Positions 1 to 9,118 of a DNA stretch of 64,000 bases are shown here, piece by piece; the stretch's first letter is position 1, and the number at the start of each line of letters is the position of its first letter. The notes under the pieces were generated by a model that was given only the letters and a program-made list of their open reading frames with translations, made no database searches and was not told the origin of the DNA. Source of the DNA: Streptomyces sp. CC228A (GTDB lineage: Bacteria > Actinomycetota > Actinomycetes > Streptomycetales > Streptomycetaceae); NCBI RefSeq assembly GCF_021390935.1, contig NZ_JAJPUI010000009.1, forward strand, positions 62,001 through 126,000, in the 5' to 3' direction. The position numbers were made by a program, and so were the translations under genes.

Positions 1-538
1 GCAGGGAGCGGGAGGCGCGCTCGCCCTCGCCGCCGCTGCCCGCGCTGAAGAGCAGCGGGTCGTTGACGGCCTTGGGCGCGTATCCGCCGTCGACGCGCCG
101 GAGGTCGGTGTCGACGGGCTTCCACTCGCCGTCGACCTCGGCGCGGATCGACGAGCTGTGGATGCGGGTCCGCAGCAGCCCGTCGGGCTGGGCCCACGTG
201 GTGGAGCCTGCACTGCGGTACGCGGTGACCTCGACGTCCTTGCCGGTGCGCTTCGCCTTCCGCATCGCCGCGTCGGCGGTGACCGGCTGCTCCGGCGCGG
301 CCTTCGCCGTCTCGGGGCGATCGGGACGAGCGTGGGTGTCGGTGCCCTGCCCGGCCCGGACGCCGAGGGGTACGGCCACGGCGACCGCCAGGAGAGCGGC
401 CAGGGCGGCGTAGCGGCGGCGCCGGCGGCTGCGCTTTCCCGGTGCGGCGAGTGGATCCGGAGGGGACGCTGCCGCTCCGGGTCTTTTCTCCGATGGCGCG
501 TTCTCGTCGCTCTCCACCGTCTTTGAGGCGGCGTCCAT
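1..538 (-). CDS. Membrane-anchored LamG/DNRLRE-type surface protein, N-terminal part (runs off left edge)
   Basis: Reading leftwards from an ATG at 536-538 gives an uninterrupted frame to the window edge, so only about the first 179 residues are present. A charged cytoplasmic start is followed by RSRRRRR and a hydrophobic segment (about residues 43-60, YAALAALLAVAVAVPLGV), consistent with a signal anchor. After it come an Ala/Pro/Glu linker and a segment containing GKDVEVTAYRSAGSTTWAQP and DGEWKPVDTDLRRVDGGY. That wording is typical of large Streptomyces proteins annotated as LamG or DNRLRE domain proteins encoded beside RHS genes. It is divergent from the RHS gene across about 500 bases, so the pair probably shares a control region. 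The family call rests on resemblance of the N-terminal part alone, because the defining C-terminal domains lie outside the window. Confidence 0.6.
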   Translation of the reverse strand, partial: MDAASKTVESDENAPSEKRPGAAASPPDPLAAPGKRSRRRRRYAALAALLAVAVAVPLGVRAGQGTDTHARPDRPETAKAAPEQPVTADAAMRKAKRTGKDVEVTAYRSAGSTTWAQPDGLLRTRIHSSSIRAEVDGEWKPVDTDLRRVDGGYAPKAVNDPLLFSAGSGGEGERASRSL

Positions 539-1038
539 GACTTCCTTTCCCCCCGCGGGCGCCTGGTTGTCGAGCGGCCCTCGGAACTCCTGCCGGCACG
601 CAGATGTGTGCCAGCAGAGCATGAACCATGTTCACGATTTCGTCACGCCCCTTTCGAGCGGGGGCGACTGAGAACCGGAGCGCCGGGTGGCGGCGTCCCT
701 GGGGGTGGTGATGAGGAGGCGTATTCACTCCCCGGCGGGAAGCGGGCGTGTCCGGTGGGGCGTTTCACGGTCAAACCAGGCAGACAGTGAGCCTTTTTGT
801 GCCGGTAGAGCGCCAAGATCCGCAGAAAAGTCGATCACAGCGACATGTGCAGCGATGTACGGCGACGCCCCGTCAACTCCCCTTCGCCCTGTGCATATAC
901 ATCCATCGCGTGATTGAGGTCACAGCTGTTCGAGGCTTGTGGATTTCGCGTTCACCACCCCTGCACAATCACCTGGCTATTTGTCGTTTTCCCCGCATGC
1001 CCTCCCTCTGATGGCGCGCGGCGGAAGTGGGGGGTCAC
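539..1038. other. Divergent intergenic region between the LamG-type gene and the RHS gene
   Basis: About 500 bases separate the two divergent starts. The stretch is less GC-rich than its surroundings, especially 780-990, as expected for promoters. I found no convincing -35/-10 pair, hairpin or small gene. The RHS start at 1039 has a G-rich run (1029-1034) four bases upstream that can serve as ribosome-binding site. Confidence 0.4.
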
Positions 1039-4000
1039 ATGTCCTCGTCCGTTTCAGGACGCACCTTCCGCGTGCCCGAAAGCCTCAACCGGCTTTCCCC
1101 GCACGCGGTTTCGCGCGCGGCGTCGCGCTGGTCGAGCGCCGCGGTACGCCGCCGCAGACGCACCGCGCGCGCCCGCCGCCTCGGCGTCGCGCTCTCGGCC
1201 GTGCTCGCGGCGACGCTGCTGCCCGCCGAGGCCTGGGCCATCGCACCCCCGGCCCCCCGCAGCGGCCCGGTGCTGGACGCCCTCCAGCAGGAGGAGCCGG
1301 CGGATCCCGACCAGGCCAAGATGGAGGAACTCAGCGCCTGGTCCGGCTCGGCCGTCGAGCCGCCCACCGTGTTCGACCCCACGGCCATCACGCCTCCCGC
1401 GGGCGGTACCGCCCCCGTCACCCTGGACGGCGCGGGCGAGGACCTCGTGCCCGTCGGCACCCTGCCCGTCAGCATCGGCAAGGCGTCACCGACCGAGGCC
1501 GACCCGAACCCGCCGGCCCCCAGCGGCACCTGGGACGTCGCCGTCGAGCCCCGCACCAGCACCGAAGCGGCCGACGTCGACGGCGCCCTCATCACGGTCA
1601 CCCCGCCCGAGAGCGGCTCCACACCCGTCGACATCGAGCTGGACTACGGCCAGTTCGAGGACCTGTTCGGCACCGAGTGGTCCTCCCGCCTCAAGCTGAC
1701 CCAGCTCCCCCAGTGCTTCCTCACCACGCCCGAGCTGGAGGAGTGCACCACCCCCGTCGACGTGCCCAGCAGCAACGATCCGTCAGGCGACACGGTCCGC
1801 GCCACCGTCGACCCGGCCGCGAGCCAGGCACAGGGCCTGTCCACCCAGTCCGGCGGCGGCCCCGTCGTCCTGGCCGCCACCGACTCGGCGGCCGGCGCGG
1901 GCGGCACGTACAAGGCGACCCCGCTCTCCGCGACCGGCACCTGGTCGGCGGGCGGCAGCAGCGGCGGCTTCTCCTGGACGTACCCGCTGCCCCTCCCCGA
2001 GCCGCCGGCCGGGCCCGCGCCGAAGGTCGCCCTCTCCTACTCCTCCCAGTCCGTCGACGGCCGCACCTCCGTCGCCAACGGCCAGGCATCGTGGATCGGT
2101 GACGGCTGGGACTACCACCCGGGCTTCATCGAGCGCCGCTACCGCTCCTGCGACGACGACCGCTCCGGCACCCCGAACAACGACAACAGCACCCACAAGA
2201 AGAAGTCCGACCTGTGCTGGGCCGGCGACAACGTCGTGATGTCGCTCGGCGGCTCCGCCACCTCCCTCGTCCGCGACGACGCCACCGGAAAGTGGGTCGC
2301 GCAGAACGACACCGGCGCCCGGATCGAGTACAAGGCCAAGGACGGCAGCACCAAGGCCGCCCAGACCGGCAAGTACGACGGCGAGCACTGGATCGTCACC
2401 ACCCCGGACGGCACCCGCTACTGGTTCGGCCGGGGCACCCTGCCCGGCCGCGCCACCGCCACCAACTCGACGGCCACGGTCCCCGTCTTCGGCAACCACA
2501 GCGGCGAGCCCTGCCACGCCACCGCCTACGCCGACTCCTCCTGCACCCAGGCATGGCGCTGGAACCTCGACTACGTCGAGGACGTCCACGGCAACGCCAT
2601 GATCGTCGACTGGAAGAAGGAGCAGAACCGCTACGCCAAGAACGAGAAGTTCGCTCAGGCCGTCTCCTACGACCGCGACAGCTACCCCACCCAGATCCTG
2701 TACGGCCTGCGCGCCGACGATCTGGACGGCGCCCCCGCGGGCAAGGTCGTCTTCAAGACCGCCCAGCGCTGCGACGGCGACTCCGCCACCTGCTCCGACA
2801 CGAAGTTCGAGTCCAAGAACTACCAGGACAAGCAGCCCTGGTGGGACACGCCCTCCACGCTCCACTGCAAGGTCGGCGCCAAGAACTGCTACGTCACGGC
2901 GCCGACCTTCTGGAGCCGCGTCAAGCTCGAGGAGGTCGAGACCTACGGCCAGCGCACCCCCGGCTCCACCGCCCTGTCCCCGGTCGACACCTGGACGCTG
3001 AAGCAGTCCTTCCCGAAGCAGCGCACGGACACCCACCCCCCGCTGTGGCTGGAGTCCATCACCCGCACCGGCCACAACCGGCCCGGCTCCCCGAAGGAGG
3101 AGGCCGACAAGGTCCTGCCGCCGGTCGTGTTCCTCCCGAACGTCGAGGACATGCCTAACCGGGTCGCGAAGAGCGCCACGGACGAGACACCGGACTTCGA
3201 CCGCCTGCGCGTCGAGACGATCCGCACCGAGACCGGCGGCGAGATCCACGTCGACTACTCCGACCACTGCCCCGTCGGCACCGAACACCCCTCGCCCGCC
3301 TCGAACACCACCCGCTGCTTCCCCGTCCACTGGTCGGCGGACGCCGAGGCGTTCACCGACGAGCGCATGTCCAAGGACGGCTACCAGCCGCCGGTGGAGT
3401 GGTTCAACAAGTACGTCGTCGAGGCGGTGACGGAGAAGGACCGCGTGGCCCGCCAGCCCGACGTCACCACCACGTACACCTACGAGGGCGGCGGCGCCTG
3501 GGCCAAGAACACCGACGAGTTCACCAAGCCCGCCCTGCGCACCTACGACCAGTGGCGCGGCTACGCCGGCGTCGTCACGAAGAAGGGCGTCACCAGCGCC
3601 GACCAGACGGCCCACGACGCCACCCAGCAGTCCCAGACGCGCACCCGCTACTTCCGCGGCATGTCCGGCGACGCCGGCCGCGACACCGTCACCGTCAAGG
3701 ACTCCACCGGCACCGAGACCCTCGGCGAGGACCTCCTGCCGTACCAGGGCATGCCGGCGGAGACCCTCACCTACACGAAGGCAGGCGGCACCCTCGTGTC
3801 GCGCACGCTGTCGTGGCCGTACGGCAAGGAGACCGCCTCCCGGGCGCGCACCGGCCTCCCGGCCCTGAAGGCGTACCGCACCGCCACGTCCCGCACGGAC
3901 ACCGTCGAGACCATCAGCGAAGGCCGCACCCGCACACAGCGCACCCAGCTGACGTTCGACCCGACGTACGGCGTGACCCTCACCGCCCAGACGCTCACGC

Positions 4001-7000
4001 TCACCCCGAACGGCACGGGCAGCATGACGACCGGCGACGAGAAGTGCACCACCACCTCGTACGTCCACAACACCGCCAAGCACCTCATCGGCCTCCCGCA
4101 CCACTCCCGCACCACGGTGGGGACCTGCGCCGAGGCGGCGACGGCGACCGGCACGCAGATCATCTCCGCGCAGCGCGTCTCGTACGACGCCCTCGCCGCC
4201 TTCGGCACGGCCCCCCTCAAGGGCCTGCCGTTCCAGGTCGACACCGTCGACGCCGACGGCACCGGCTGGGTCACCTCCGCCCGTACCGTGTACGACGCGC
4301 TCGGCCGCAGCACCAAGGTCACGGACGCGGCCGGCCACGCGACGACCGTCGCCTACACGCCCGCCACCGGCCCGGCGTTCCAGACCGCCTCCACCAACGC
4401 CGCCGGACACACCACCACGACGGCCCTCGACCCGGCCCGCGGCACCGCCCTGTCCGTCACCGACGCCAACGGCCGCAAGACCAGCGGCACGTTCGACGCG
4501 CTCGGCCGCGCCACGGCGGTCTGGTCGCCGTCCCGCACCCAGGGCACCGACGCGGCGTCCGCGAAGTTCGAGTACCAGATCGAGGACAACGAGGTCCCGT
4601 CGGTACGCACCCTGGTCCTGCGGGACAACGGCACGTACAGCGACACCGTCGAGATCTACGACGGCCTGATGCGCCCCCGCCAGACGCAGACGGAGGCGCT
4701 GGGCGGCGGCCGGATCATCACGGAGACGCTGTACAACGCGAACGGCACCGCCCAGGAGACCCGCAACGCCTACCTGGCGGACGGCGAGCCGGAGACCCAG
4801 CTCTTCGCACCGCTGTCGCTCACGCAGATCCCGAACGCGATTCAGACGTCCTACGACGGCCTCGGCCGCCCCCTGCGCGCCACGACCCTGTACGAGGGCG
4901 ACCCCCAGCACTCCTCCACGGTCGCCTACGGAGGCGACTGGACCCTCACCCGCTCCGGCATGTCGGTCAAGGGGGCGACCCCGCTGTCCGGCAGCCGCGC
5001 CGCGCGCACGTGGACGGACGCGCTCGGCCGCACCTCGAAGATCCAGCACTTCACGACCACGGACCTCACGGCGATCACCGGCACACAGCCCGCCGCCGGC
5101 ACCGAGCCCGAGGACCCGCCGGCAAGCATCGACACGTCGTACGCCTACGACCCCCGCGGGCTCCTTTCGCAGGTCACCGACGCCGACGGCAACAAGTGGA
5201 CGTACACGTACGACGTGCGCGGCCGCATGACGTCCTCCACGGACCCGGACGTCGGCGCCGGCTACTTCGGCTACGACGTACTGGACCGGCGGACCTGGAC
5301 GAAGGACTCGCGCGGCCGCGCCCAGCACACGTCGTACGACGTCCTGGGCCGCCAGACGGAGCTGCGCGACGACTCCGCGACGGGCCCGCTCGTGGCGAAG
5401 TGGACGTATGACACCCTGCCGGGCGCCAAGGGCCTGCCGGTGGCGTCGACCCGGTACAACGAAGGCGCGGCGTTCACGTCCGAGGTCACGGGCTACGACC
5501 AGGAGTACCGCCCCACCGGCACCCGGATCACCATCCCGTCCACGCCCAGGACGACGGGCCTGGCCGGCACCTACACGTACGGCAGCACCTACACCGCCAC
5601 GGGCCTCCTCCAGTCGGTGGACCTCCCGGCGACCCCCGGCGGGCTCGCCGCGGAGAAGGTCATCACCCGCTACGACGGCGAGGGCTCACCGCGCACGACG
5701 TCCGGTCTCGCCTGGTACACGGCGGAGACGGTCTCGAACCCGTTCGGCCAGGTGCTGCGCACCGCGTCGGGCGAGGCTCCGAACCGGGTGTGGTCGACGT
5801 CCGTCTACGACCAGGACACCGGCCGGCTCGTGAAGTCGACCACCGACCGGGAGACCCTCAACCCGAGCCGCCTCTCGACCCTGGCGTACGCGTACGACAC
5901 GGTCGGCAACATCACGTCGGTCACGGACACCCAGTCGGCGACGCGGGTGGACCGCCAGTGCTTCGCGTACGACCCGATGGGCCGCCTGGCCCACGCGTGG
6001 ACGGCGAAGACCCCGGGCTGCCCGCGCAGCTCGGCGGCCCAGGACGCCGGCCCCGACCGGGCTGACGTGTCGCCCAGCGTCGACGGGGCGGGCTACTGGC
6101 ACTCGTATGCGTTCGACGCGATCGGCAACCGGACGGGCATGAAGGTCCACGACCTCACGGACGAGGCTCTGGACGACGAGTACGCCTACACGTACGGCAG
6201 CACGCCCTCGGGCCCGCTGCCCGCGGGAACCCACCAGCCGCACACCCTCGCACGGGTGGACGCGACGGTCCGCACCCCGGGCCAGACGGTGACATCCCAG
6301 TCGACGTACGCGTACGACGCCTCGGGCAACACGACCGAGCGGGTCATCGGCGGTGACACGCAGTCCCTGAGCTGGGACCGCCGCAACAAGCTGACGTCCG
6401 CCGACACGGACGACGACGGCACACCGGACGTGACGTACCTGTACGACGCGTCCGGCAACCGCCTGGTCGAGGACGACGGCACCACCCGCACGCTGTACCT
6501 GGGCGAGGTGGAGATCGTGGTCACGACCGCCGGCACCCCGGTGGACGCCCGCCGCTACTACACCCACCCGGGGGCGCCGACGACGGTCCGCTCCACGGGC
6601 GGCAAGGCGACGGGCCACAAGCTGACGCTCGTCCTGACGGACCACCACAACACCGGAGAGACGGCGGTCGACCTGGCGGCCGGCCAGGCGGTGACCCGCC
6701 GCAAGTTCGACCCGTACGGCAACCCGCGCGGCACCGAGCCGACCACCTGGCCGGACCGCCGCACCTTCCTGGGCGTCGGCATCGACGACCCGAAGACGGG
6801 CCTCACGCACATCGGCGCCCGCGAGTACGACGCGTCGACGGGCCGGTTCATCTCGGCGGACCCGATCATCGACATCGCGGACCCGCTCCAGATGAACGGG
6901 TACGCCTACGCCAACCAGAACCCGATCACCAACTCGGACCCCACGGGCCTCAAGCTCTTCGAGGGCAACAACGACGGCGGCTTCGACAGCGGCGGCTGCG

Positions 7001-8241
7001 GTGGATGCAATACGGCCGCGAAGGTCCACAAGCTGAAATACGGGAGTAGCGACCAGAGCGGCTACCAGAGTGGTTACTACGACAACCCCCTTCCTGTGCG
7101 GATCGGGTCCGCAGTGGTCACCTTCAAGAACCGGAAGACCTTCCACAAGGTCATGGCGAAGGTCGAGAAGAAGTACCCGGGGGTGTCCCGGGCGTACGAC
7201 ATGCGTAATGGCTGCGTGCGCAACGATTACGGCTGCGTTTCTGAGCTGCCATTCAGCCTGACAGTCGAGTACGCCATTCACGACATCGTCTGCTTTGAGG
7301 ATGGGGCGTCTTGTGATCGTCGCAAGAAGCTCAGCGATGTCGTTGCTGAAGCAACGATGGACTTTTATCTCACCGGGGGTTTTGTTGCCAGAGGGCTGAT
7401 GAAGCCCAGTAAGGGTTCCCGACCCGGACGCTGCCCCACGGGCGACAGCTTCGTTGCGGGGACCGAGGTCCTGCTTGCGGACGGCATTGTCAAACCCATC
7501 GAAGAACTTGAGGTGGGAGACAAAGTCCTCGCGACAGATCCGGAAACGGGCGAGGTCGAAGCGGAGACCGTAACGGCGACGATCTTCACGGCGGACGACA
7601 AGTCCTACGTCGATGTCACCGTCTCCACGGAAGACGGCCCGAAGGTCATCGTCGCGACGGACCACCACCCCTTCTGGTCCGAGTCGGAGAAGGCATGGCT
7701 CGATGCGGGTGAGCTCAAGCCGGGCATGACGCTCCGCACCGATGAGGGTTCCACGGTCGCTGTCAACGCTGTCCGCGCATACCAGGCCCGCCAGAACACC
7801 TACAACCTGACTGTCGCGGACCTGCACACGTACTATGTGCTGGCGGGGCAGACGCCGGTTCTCGTTCACAACAGCGGACCGTGCGGACCGGCCAAGGGCG
7901 CGGTGGGCGAAGCCAGAGCTATCCAGGAGCTTCAGGGCCGTGGTTACACGATCATGGGGACGCACGTGAAGCTTGAAGCTAAAGACGGGACGATATCGTA
8001 TGTTGATGTCGTCGCAACCAGGAATGGTCCCGGCTTGGGTGCGCCCGAGTATTTTGAAGTGAAGAATGGCCCTTCAGCCAGACTGTCGCCTCCGCAGAAG
8101 ACTGTGTATGGGCAGCTTGGGGATGGCGGGAATGTGATCCTGCGGTCCGACCAGCTGAGTAGCTGGGGCTTGAAGAGTGGTGATTTGCTCCCGCAGGCTG
8201 ACGTCAACATAATCCTTTATGGCGGGGCAAAGGCATGGTAG
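1039..8241 (+). CDS. Secreted RHS/YD-repeat polymorphic toxin with HINT module and nuclease-like C-terminal toxin
   Basis: A 2400-residue protein starting at ATG 1039 behind a G-rich ribosome-binding site; an in-frame GTG lies at 1027. An Arg-rich segment followed by LGVALSAVLAATLLPAEAWA is a signal peptide. Residues about 300-1970 form the RHS shell: many YD repeats of the YDALGR/YDVRGR type, ending in the core signature ARE-YD-TGRFISADP and a DPTGL cap. A spacer (about 1970-2136) leads to a HINT autoprotease. It starts at SFVAGTEVLLADG with Ser 2137 as probable nucleophile, contains TDHHPFW, and ends in TYYVLAGQTPVLVHN (Asn 2278). The 122-residue tip has Glu (GEARA), Asp (YVDVVA), EVK and a downstream Gln, the layout of a PD-(D/E)XK nuclease. 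From family knowledge, HINT cleavage should free the tip to act on nucleic acid in a competitor cell; that is inference. Codon use becomes less GC-rich after about 6990, as is usual for exchanged toxin tips. The next gene is its likely immunity partner. Confidence 0.88.
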   Translation: MSSSVSGRTFRVPESLNRLSPHAVSRAASRWSSAAVRRRRRTARARRLGVALSAVLAATLLPAEAWAIAPPAPRSGPVLDALQQEEPADPDQAKMEELSAWSGSAVEPPTVFDPTAITPPAGGTAPVTLDGAGEDLVPVGTLPVSIGKASPTEADPNPPAPSGTWDVAVEPRTSTEAADVDGALITVTPPESGSTPVDIELDYGQFEDLFGTEWSSRLKLTQLPQCFLTTPELEECTTPVDVPSSNDPSGDTVRATVDPAASQAQGLSTQSGGGPVVLAATDSAAGAGGTYKATPLSATGTWSAGGSSGGFSWTYPLPLPEPPAGPAPKVALSYSSQSVDGRTSVANGQASWIGDGWDYHPGFIERRYRSCDDDRSGTPNNDNSTHKKKSDLCWAGDNVVMSLGGSATSLVRDDATGKWVAQNDTGARIEYKAKDGSTKAAQTGKYDGEHWIVTTPDGTRYWFGRGTLPGRATATNSTATVPVFGNHSGEPCHATAYADSSCTQAWRWNLDYVEDVHGNAMIVDWKKEQNRYAKNEKFAQAVSYDRDSYPTQILYGLRADDLDGAPAGKVVFKTAQRCDGDSATCSDTKFESKNYQDKQPWWDTPSTLHCKVGAKNCYVTAPTFWSRVKLEEVETYGQRTPGSTALSPVDTWTLKQSFPKQRTDTHPPLWLESITRTGHNRPGSPKEEADKVLPPVVFLPNVEDMPNRVAKSATDETPDFDRLRVETIRTETGGEIHVDYSDHCPVGTEHPSPASNTTRCFPVHWSADAEAFTDERMSKDGYQPPVEWFNKYVVEAVTEKDRVARQPDVTTTYTYEGGGAWAKNTDEFTKPALRTYDQWRGYAGVVTKKGVTSADQTAHDATQQSQTRTRYFRGMSGDAGRDTVTVKDSTGTETLGEDLLPYQGMPAETLTYTKAGGTLVSRTLSWPYGKETASRARTGLPALKAYRTATSRTDTVETISEGRTRTQRTQLTFDPTYGVTLTAQTLTLTPNGTGSMTTGDEKCTTTSYVHNTAKHLIGLPHHSRTTVGTCAEAATATGTQIISAQRVSYDALAAFGTAPLKGLPFQVDTVDADGTGWVTSARTVYDALGRSTKVTDAAGHATTVAYTPATGPAFQTASTNAAGHTTTTALDPARGTALSVTDANGRKTSGTFDALGRATAVWSPSRTQGTDAASAKFEYQIEDNEVPSVRTLVLRDNGTYSDTVEIYDGLMRPRQTQTEALGGGRIITETLYNANGTAQETRNAYLADGEPETQLFAPLSLTQIPNAIQTSYDGLGRPLRATTLYEGDPQHSSTVAYGGDWTLTRSGMSVKGATPLSGSRAARTWTDALGRTSKIQHFTTTDLTAITGTQPAAGTEPEDPPASIDTSYAYDPRGLLSQVTDADGNKWTYTYDVRGRMTSSTDPDVGAGYFGYDVLDRRTWTKDSRGRAQHTSYDVLGRQTELRDDSATGPLVAKWTYDTLPGAKGLPVASTRYNEGAAFTSEVTGYDQEYRPTGTRITIPSTPRTTGLAGTYTYGSTYTATGLLQSVDLPATPGGLAAEKVITRYDGEGSPRTTSGLAWYTAETVSNPFGQVLRTASGEAPNRVWSTSVYDQDTGRLVKSTTDRETLNPSRLSTLAYAYDTVGNITSVTDTQSATRVDRQCFAYDPMGRLAHAWTAKTPGCPRSSAAQDAGPDRADVSPSVDGAGYWHSYAFDAIGNRTGMKVHDLTDEALDDEYAYTYGSTPSGPLPAGTHQPHTLARVDATVRTPGQTVTSQSTYAYDASGNTTERVIGGDTQSLSWDRRNKLTSADTDDDGTPDVTYLYDASGNRLVEDDGTTRTLYLGEVEIVVTTAGTPVDARRYYTHPGAPTTVRSTGGKATGHKLTLVLTDHHNTGETAVDLAAGQAVTRRKFDPYGNPRGTEPTTWPDRRTFLGVGIDDPKTGLTHIGAREYDASTGRFISADPIIDIADPLQMNGYAYANQNPITNSDPTGLKLFEGNNDGGFDSGGCGGCNTAAKVHKLKYGSSDQSGYQSGYYDNPLPVRIGSAVVTFKNRKTFHKVMAKVEKKYPGVSRAYDMRNGCVRNDYGCVSELPFSLTVEYAIHDIVCFEDGASCDRRKKLSDVVAEATMDFYLTGGFVARGLMKPSKGSRPGRCPTGDSFVAGTEVLLADGIVKPIEELEVGDKVLATDPETGEVEAETVTATIFTADDKSYVDVTVSTEDGPKVIVATDHHPFWSESEKAWLDAGELKPGMTLRTDEGSTVAVNAVRAYQARQNTYNLTVADLHTYYVLAGQTPVLVHNSGPCGPAKGAVGEARAIQELQGRGYTIMGTHVKLEAKDGTISYVDVVATRNGPGLGAPEYFEVKNGPSARLSPPQKTVYGQLGDGGNVILRSDQLSSWGLKSGDLLPQADVNIILYGGAKAW

Positions 8242-8308
8242 GAGGGGTCAGGAAAAGAGCATTGGCAAGCGCCGAGCTCTACTGCACGCGAGACGAGGTG
8301 AGTGAAAG

Positions 8309-8662
8309 ATGAGCTATGACCTGGCGGTTTGGCAAGGGGATGTGCCGGCCAGCGGTCGCGAAGCGGCTAGGGTGCATAATCGCCTTTACGACGAGTATCT
8401 CGACGGTGATGAGCTGTTCCCAGTGGTAAGCGTCATCGCCGACTTCCTGGCCGCCCTTACTGAGCGTTGGCCTGATAGGGATACCGGAGACGATACGCCC
8501 TGGGCTGCAACGCCACTTTCCAAAGGGGCAAGTGGGCCTTACGTTTACATCGCGCTTGCGTGGAGTAGCGCAGATGTGGCGTCTGCGTATGTGGCACAGG
8601 TTGCCAACAGATTTGGACTGAACTGTTTTGACCCTCAGATGAAGGTGCTTCGGTCAGGGTAG
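8309..8662 (+). CDS. Probable immunity protein for the RHS nuclease toxin
   Basis: A 117-residue acidic cytoplasmic protein beginning MSYDLAVWQGD, with no signal peptide or membrane segment. It starts 67 bases after the RHS stop behind a GAGGTG ribosome-binding site (8295-8300). Proteins with an MSYDLAVW-type start recur in Streptomyces beside RHS or other polymorphic toxin genes, and the position directly after a toxin tip is where immunity genes sit. Its codon use is less GC-rich than the flanking core genes and resembles the end of the RHS gene, which suggests the two arrived together. Expected role: bind the nuclease tip in the producing cell and block it. No biochemical motif is visible, so the call rests on position, size and composition. 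Confidence 0.65.
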   Translation: MSYDLAVWQGDVPASGREAARVHNRLYDEYLDGDELFPVVSVIADFLAALTERWPDRDTGDDTPWAATPLSKGASGPYVYIALAWSSADVASAYVAQVANRFGLNCFDPQMKVLRSG

Positions 8663-8841
8663 CTTCGACTCTCTTGGGAGTTTTCTGGGGCCCAGTCTCA
8701 GGGTTAACTCTCGGTCGCGTGAAATGTTGGCGTGAAACACATCCCGCTTAAAGGGTCGATAGCGCCAGCAAAGTTGAAGCCCCGTCAGGTGCGTCCTGGC
8801 GGGGCTTCTGCGTGGGGTGACGGCAGTAGTTGACGGCAACG
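8663..8841. other. Intergenic region between the immunity gene and the integrase remnant
   Basis: No coding sequence seen. Apart from the hairpin at 8776-8808 the stretch looks unstructured. It is the likely left border of the old integrated element, but I could not identify an attachment-site repeat. Confidence 0.35.
8776..8808. terminator. Hairpin terminator between immunity gene and integrase remnant
   Basis: GAAGCCCCG pairs with CGGGGCTTC (9 bp), and CAGG pairs with CCTG inside it. It lies between convergent genes and could stop transcription from both sides. Confidence 0.6.
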
Positions 8842-9058
8842 TCAGTGGACGGTGGCTCCGCACAGCGGCGGGTCGTCGCCGTCGTTGCGGGTCGACTTGT
8901 CGTTGGCAGGGGCGTCCAGGGCGGTGCTGAGGGTGTCGATGGCGTCGCGCTGGAGGTGGAGGCGTACGTGGGCGTAGACGGTGGCGGTGACGCCGATGTG
9001 GGCGTGGCCGAGGAGTTCCTTGATGACGACGAGTTCGACGCCCTGTTCCAGGAGGGTG
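8842..9058 (-). pseudogene. Tyrosine recombinase (integrase), C-terminal fragment cut by IS110
   Basis: The minus-strand frame ending at the TGA complement 8842-8844 reads LLEQGVELVVIKELLGHA, then HIGVTATVYAHVRLHLQRDA and a short acidic tail. This is the end of a phage- or plasmid-type tyrosine recombinase: LGH carries a conserved catalytic His, and the Tyr of VYAHV is the likely nucleophile. There is no start codon or N-terminal part here. The frame is interrupted at about 9058 by the insertion sequence, and the missing upstream piece continues on the far side of the element at 10602. The gene is dead as written. Confidence 0.85.
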
Positions 9059-9118
9059 CCTCTATGTCTTTCGTCAAGGCACCTCTGTCGGGTTTCGGGT
9101 GGTTCGGGCTTGCTGAAG

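Noticed and set aside
1783..5328. A very long open frame (over 1100 codons) on the minus strand inside the RHS gene
   Set aside because: It is antisense to a clear RHS coding region and is composed of Arg/Gly/Val/Ala as expected from mirror reading of GC-rich codons. There is no recognisable domain or ribosome-binding site.
7432..7470. Loss of the first catalytic residue of the HINT module (no Cys directly before SFVAG)
   Set aside because: Aligning the G-T of SFVAGTEV with intein block A puts Ser in the nucleophile position, which is usual for toxin-associated HINT domains. Nothing is missing.
5686..7965. Second long antisense frame under the RHS C-terminus and HINT region
   Set aside because: Mirror-frame composition with no motifs; the plus-strand protein is well supported.
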